This document shows positions 6,452 through 8,901 of a stretch of 8,901 bases of DNA, piece by piece. Source of the stretch: Synergistaceae bacterium. Lineage in GTDB: Bacteria; Synergistota; Synergistia; Synergistales; Thermovirgaceae. The notes under the pieces are model-generated. The model did no database searches and was not told the DNA's origin. It saw only the letters and a program-made list of their open reading frames with translations. Every line of letters starts with the position of its first letter. Position 1 is the first letter of the stretch. The position numbers and the translations under genes are program-made. The stretch lies in assembly GCA_003446665.1 (NCBI GenBank), contig DMCT01000033.1, positions 35,785 through 44,685 on the forward strand, given 5' to 3'.

Positions 6452-7726
6452 TCAGAACCTGTAAAATAAACCGACGGACTGCCTTTCTTCTGGATCCCTG
6501 TCCTGGTATTTGTAGAAAACGCCCCAGCTTTCTCCTATTTTGAACCGGCTTTCCGCGGACCAGCTTCCTCCAGACTCGTCCCACCATTGGGCGCTAACCG
6601 AAACCGGGCCTCTGGAAAATTCATCGTTGAAGGCCAAACCTGTTCCCGCGTATCCGTGAACTGCACCAGCCCAAAACCTGGCGAAATCAGTAGTATAACC
6701 TATCGCGGCCGTTGAACCATGTCGGTCGCCTATGTCCTGTGCTCCCAAAAGCAACGAATAAGGACTGTTTTTCCTTTTGAAAAGAAAGTAGGAATCCAAA
6801 ACCGCATCACTTTCCGAAAACCCCGAACTGACGCCATGTACGGCGAGATCCGCCCTCACTTCTATATCGTCCAGATAGGACATTATCCTGTCCGTCTTTT
6901 CCAAAAGGACATTAACATCTTCCATTGTAAAAGGCGGTCCCTCTTCTCCTTCACCTTCCATGAAACGGCGAATGGAAACCGCCATTGACTCCATTTCTCT
7001 GGCTGCGACGTCAACCCTTTGAATAGCTGATTTGACGTCCTTGCCCGACGGGCCCTCCTCTTCAAATCGTTTTGTCATGCCGTCAAGACGGACTGAAAAA
7101 TCCCGTAGTTTGGAAACCGTGGCGGAAAGGTTTTCCCGGTTTTCCTCAATTACTGCATCTATATGCCGGGTCAGTTGCTGGATCGACAAGCTGGCCTCTT
7201 TTACGGAATTACCAGCGTCGGACAGGAACGTTTCGACTTTAACAGTGGTTTTCGACAAATCCGAAAGAAAATCCTTGACACTCCTGAATGTACTTTCTAT
7301 CTCTTCAAGGCTTTGAATGGCTCCTGCCAGGACTTCGTCGAAGGTAGGAGGAATTTCGCCTTTGCCCTTGTCCCCCGGTTTCATATAATCCTCTGATATG
7401 CCTCTTTTTACATTGACGCGCGGTTCTCCAAGCAATCCTCCCATATCTATGCTGAAGCCGCTGTCTACAGGTATGCTCATCCCTTCACGAATTTCAAGTT
7501 CCACCAACACACCTCGATCCAGAAGGCGCAGATCCGAAACCCTTCCTGCTTCGATACCGGAAACGAGAACAGGAGCACCTCTTGAAAGCCCCATGGCGTC
7601 GACAAACTCTACTTCCAGCTTGTAGCCCTGTTGCCTCAAGCTCCTTCCACCGCTTATGAAAACAAGTGTTCCAAGAAAGACTATAGCGGCTAAAATTGCG
7701 ATCCCAACACGCATTTCCCTGCTCAT
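6452..7726 (-). CDS. mlaD: Elongated MlaD/MCE protein with predicted C-terminal outer-membrane beta domain
   Basis: MCE proteins form hexameric rings that carry lipids between the membranes of diderm bacteria. Residues 7-25 form a single uncleaved inner-membrane helix. The MCE domain spans about 33-110, with VEFVDAMGLSRGAPVLVSGIE and a second half ending EPRVNVKRG. Residues 127-290 are helix-forming and likely coiled coil, long enough to cross much of the periplasm. Residues 300-424 change character: short alternating polar/hydrophobic strands rich in Gly, Tyr, Trp and Phe. The last eight residues SVGLFYRF match the outer-membrane beta-signal (polar-x-G-x-x-aromatic-x-aromatic, ending in Phe). 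At 424 residues it is more than twice E. coli MlaD (about 183). An elongated MlaD with a beta-barrel end is known from Veillonella parvula. The ATG overlaps the mlaF stop (ATGA), with GGGGAGG ten bases upstream. The barrel assignment is inference from pattern. Confidence 0.9.
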   Translation of the reverse strand: MSREMRVGIAILAAIVFLGTLVFISGGRSLRQQGYKLEVEFVDAMGLSRGAPVLVSGIEAGRVSDLRLLDRGVLVELEIREGMSIPVDSGFSIDMGGLLGEPRVNVKRGISEDYMKPGDKGKGEIPPTFDEVLAGAIQSLEEIESTFRSVKDFLSDLSKTTVKVETFLSDAGNSVKEASLSIQQLTRHIDAVIEENRENLSATVSKLRDFSVRLDGMTKRFEEEGPSGKDVKSAIQRVDVAAREMESMAVSIRRFMEGEGEEGPPFTMEDVNVLLEKTDRIMSYLDDIEVRADLAVHGVSSGFSESDAVLDSYFLFKRKNSPYSLLLGAQDIGDRHGSTAAIGYTTDFARFWAGAVHGYAGTGLAFNDEFSRGPVSVSAQWWDESGGSWSAESRFKIGESWGVFYKYQDRDPEERQSVGLFYRF

Positions 7727-8493
7727 GGAACATTCGCCTCCCCTATCGAGACGAGCCCTGAAGCAAAAAACCTGACCGATCGATTCCGTGATGAAATCCA
7801 GGCTTCTTTCGATCCTTTCCAGACTATCTTCCCCGATTCCATTAGCACGAGGCTGTCTCCAATTCCAAGAGCGGAAACAAGGTCATGGGTAACAACAAGA
7901 GCAGCGACTTTGAATTTATGTGTAAGCTCATAAATGAGGGCGTCTATATGACGGGCAGTAACAGGATCCAGGCCGGTAGTCGGTTCGTCAAGCAATAATA
8001 CCTCCGGTTCATGAACGAGTGCCCTTGCTATAGCTACACGTTTTCTCATACCGCCGGAAAGCTCGCCAGGATACATGTTGCTGACATCCTTGTTCAGTTC
8101 GACATGCTGAAGTATTTCGAGAACAGCTTCTTTTACCTGCTCTTCATTGGTAACGCCTTTACAATATTGTAATGGGAAACCAATATTCTGTTCCACTGTC
8201 ATGGAGTCGAACAAGGCTCCATTTTGAAAAACGACTCCCAGACGTTTTCTCAACGGAACAATAAACTTCTCTGGCGTTTGAGGTAAAATCTCCTTACCGA
8301 AAATGTTCACGCTACCGCTTTCGAACTTCTGCAAGCCCGCTATGACGCGCAATGTCGTTGTCTTTCCGCACCCTGAGGTTCCCAACAGACAGGTTGTTTC
8401 ACCTTTTTGCATCTTCAGGTTTACATTGTGAAGAACCCGGTTTCGGTCAAAAGAAACCGAAACGTCTCGAAGAGCTATCACGAGGTCTACCAT
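7723..8493 (-). CDS. mlaF: MlaF-type ABC transporter ATP-binding protein
   Basis: This 256-residue ATPase powers the MlaE permease of a lipid transporter at the cytoplasmic face of the inner membrane. In order it shows Walker A GTSGCGKT at 38-45, the Q-loop at Gln90 within VVFQNGALFDSMTV (a phrase typical of MlaF), the ABC signature LSGGMRKRVAIARAL at 145-159, Walker B VLLLDEPTTGLDP at 165-177 and the switch histidine in VVTHD (His203). All catalytic residues are present. ATG at 8493 shares one base with the mlaE stop (TGATG) and has GGTGAGG four bases upstream; a TTG one codon earlier is possible but less likely. The gene is coupled to mlaD by a 4-base overlap. The coupling of permease, ATPase and MCE protein argues for a lipid substrate, but export or import direction cannot be read from sequence. 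Confidence 0.95.
   Translation of the reverse strand: MVDLVIALRDVSVSFDRNRVLHNVNLKMQKGETTCLLGTSGCGKTTTLRVIAGLQKFESGSVNIFGKEILPQTPEKFIVPLRKRLGVVFQNGALFDSMTVEQNIGFPLQYCKGVTNEEQVKEAVLEILQHVELNKDVSNMYPGELSGGMRKRVAIARALVHEPEVLLLDEPTTGLDPVTARHIDALIYELTHKFKVAALVVTHDLVSALGIGDSLVLMESGKIVWKGSKEAWISSRNRSVRFFASGLVSIGEANVP
7737..7743 (-). promoter_or_regulatory. Ribosome binding site of mlaD inside mlaF
   Basis: GGGGAGG on the minus strand lies ten bases before the mlaD ATG at 7726, within the last codons of mlaF. It also excludes a nearby out-of-frame ATG at 7733, which is too close to be served. Confidence 0.65.
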
Positions 8494-8901
8494 CAAGCCT
8501 CACCACCGAAAAGAAAAGCGGAAAGGATATAGTTAAAAACGAGTATCAGCATGTTTCCCCATACAACTGCACGAGTCGTGGCCTCTCCAACACCCTTGGC
8601 TCCTTTTGTCGCCATGAAACCCTGTGAACAGGCCGAAGCGGAAATGAGACCACCAAAGACAAACGCCTTTAACAATCCCCCCCAGACATCGGACGGTTCC
8701 ATGAGCGCCTCTATGGACCGCCTGAAAATATGCAGGTTGACACCGTGAGCCGCTACGTAAGCGGCACCGCCTCCGATTCCTATGAAAAACGAAAAAGCGG
8801 TCAACACAGGAACCATTACCAGGCTAGCCAAGAATCTCGGAGTTCCCACGAAAATTACTTCGTCCAATCCGAAAGATCGAAGCGCATCCAGTTGTTCTGT
8901 C
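8493..8901 (-). CDS. mlaE: MlaE/YrbE-type ABC permease, 5'-truncated by window edge
   Basis: The visible 135 residues are the C-terminal half of an MlaE family inner-membrane permease, normally about 250-260 residues. The frame runs open through the right edge and begins with TEQLDALRSFGLDEV, the conserved EQ-x-DAL-(R)-x-x-G-(I/L)-D motif of the family, followed by TPR. Hydrophobic segments lie at about 22-50, 78-92 and 113-131 of the visible part. The loop KGVGEATTRAVV (102-113) is the other family hallmark. The protein forms the dimeric membrane core through which lipid passes to or from the MCE ring. Any in-frame start codon inside the visible part, such as a TTG at 8867, would cut through the family motif and is rejected. 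The stop overlaps the mlaF start by one base. Confidence 0.93.
   Translation of the reverse strand, partial: TEQLDALRSFGLDEVIFVGTPRFLASLVMVPVLTAFSFFIGIGGGAAYVAAHGVNLHIFRRSIEALMEPSDVWGGLLKAFVFGGLISASACSQGFMATKGAKGVGEATTRAVVWGNMLILVFNYILSAFLFGGEA

Noticed and set aside
6369..6587. 72-codon minus-strand open frame overlapping the end of mlaD.
   Set aside because: It lies mostly inside mlaD in another frame, has Arg-rich shadow-like composition and no ribosome site; only its last 23 codons fall in the gap.

Overview
The window is a single-strand block of ten protein genes, all read right to left on the minus strand. I see no credible plus-strand gene, RNA gene, mobile element, CRISPR array or gap above about 100 bases. 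In transcription order the genes are an MlaE-type permease (cut by the right edge), an MlaF-type ATPase, a long MlaD-type MCE protein, thymidylate kinase (tmk), a short DNA polymerase III delta-prime subunit (holB), a RicT/YaaT-like PSP1 protein, the SRP receptor FtsY, a DUF4416 protein, adenylosuccinate lyase (purB) and class II fructose-1,6-bisphosphatase (glpX, cut by the left edge).

The organism looks like a double-membraned, non-proteobacterial bacterium. The Mla/MCE lipid system implies an outer membrane. The tmk-holB-ricT order is the one known from Firmicutes such as Bacillus subtilis, where extra genes lie between them. The class II FBPase, the short FtsY without an acidic domain and DUF4416 fit a diderm of the Terrabacteria side. 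Synergistota is my best guess, from general recollection and not from a search.

Right part (6452-8901): mlaE, mlaF and mlaD are translationally coupled by stop/start overlaps of 1 and 4 bases. MlaD is the most interesting protein here. After its inner-membrane anchor and MCE domain comes a long helical stretch and then about 120 residues of beta-strand-like sequence that end in a textbook outer-membrane beta-signal. No mlaC or mlaB follows, so this is probably a minimal Mla system in which MlaD itself bridges the envelope.

Middle part (3695-6349): tmk and ricT both start with TTG behind strong Shine-Dalgarno sites, and holB overlaps ricT by 29 bases. RicT carries an unusual charged tail of about 130 residues. 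Left part (1-3617): ftsY, DUF4416, purB (GTG start) and glpX follow with short gaps. The block joins envelope lipid transport, dTTP synthesis, replication, protein targeting, purine synthesis and gluconeogenesis. It looks like a growth-linked housekeeping operon, though internal promoters in the two largest gaps (about 77 and 102 bases) cannot be excluded.
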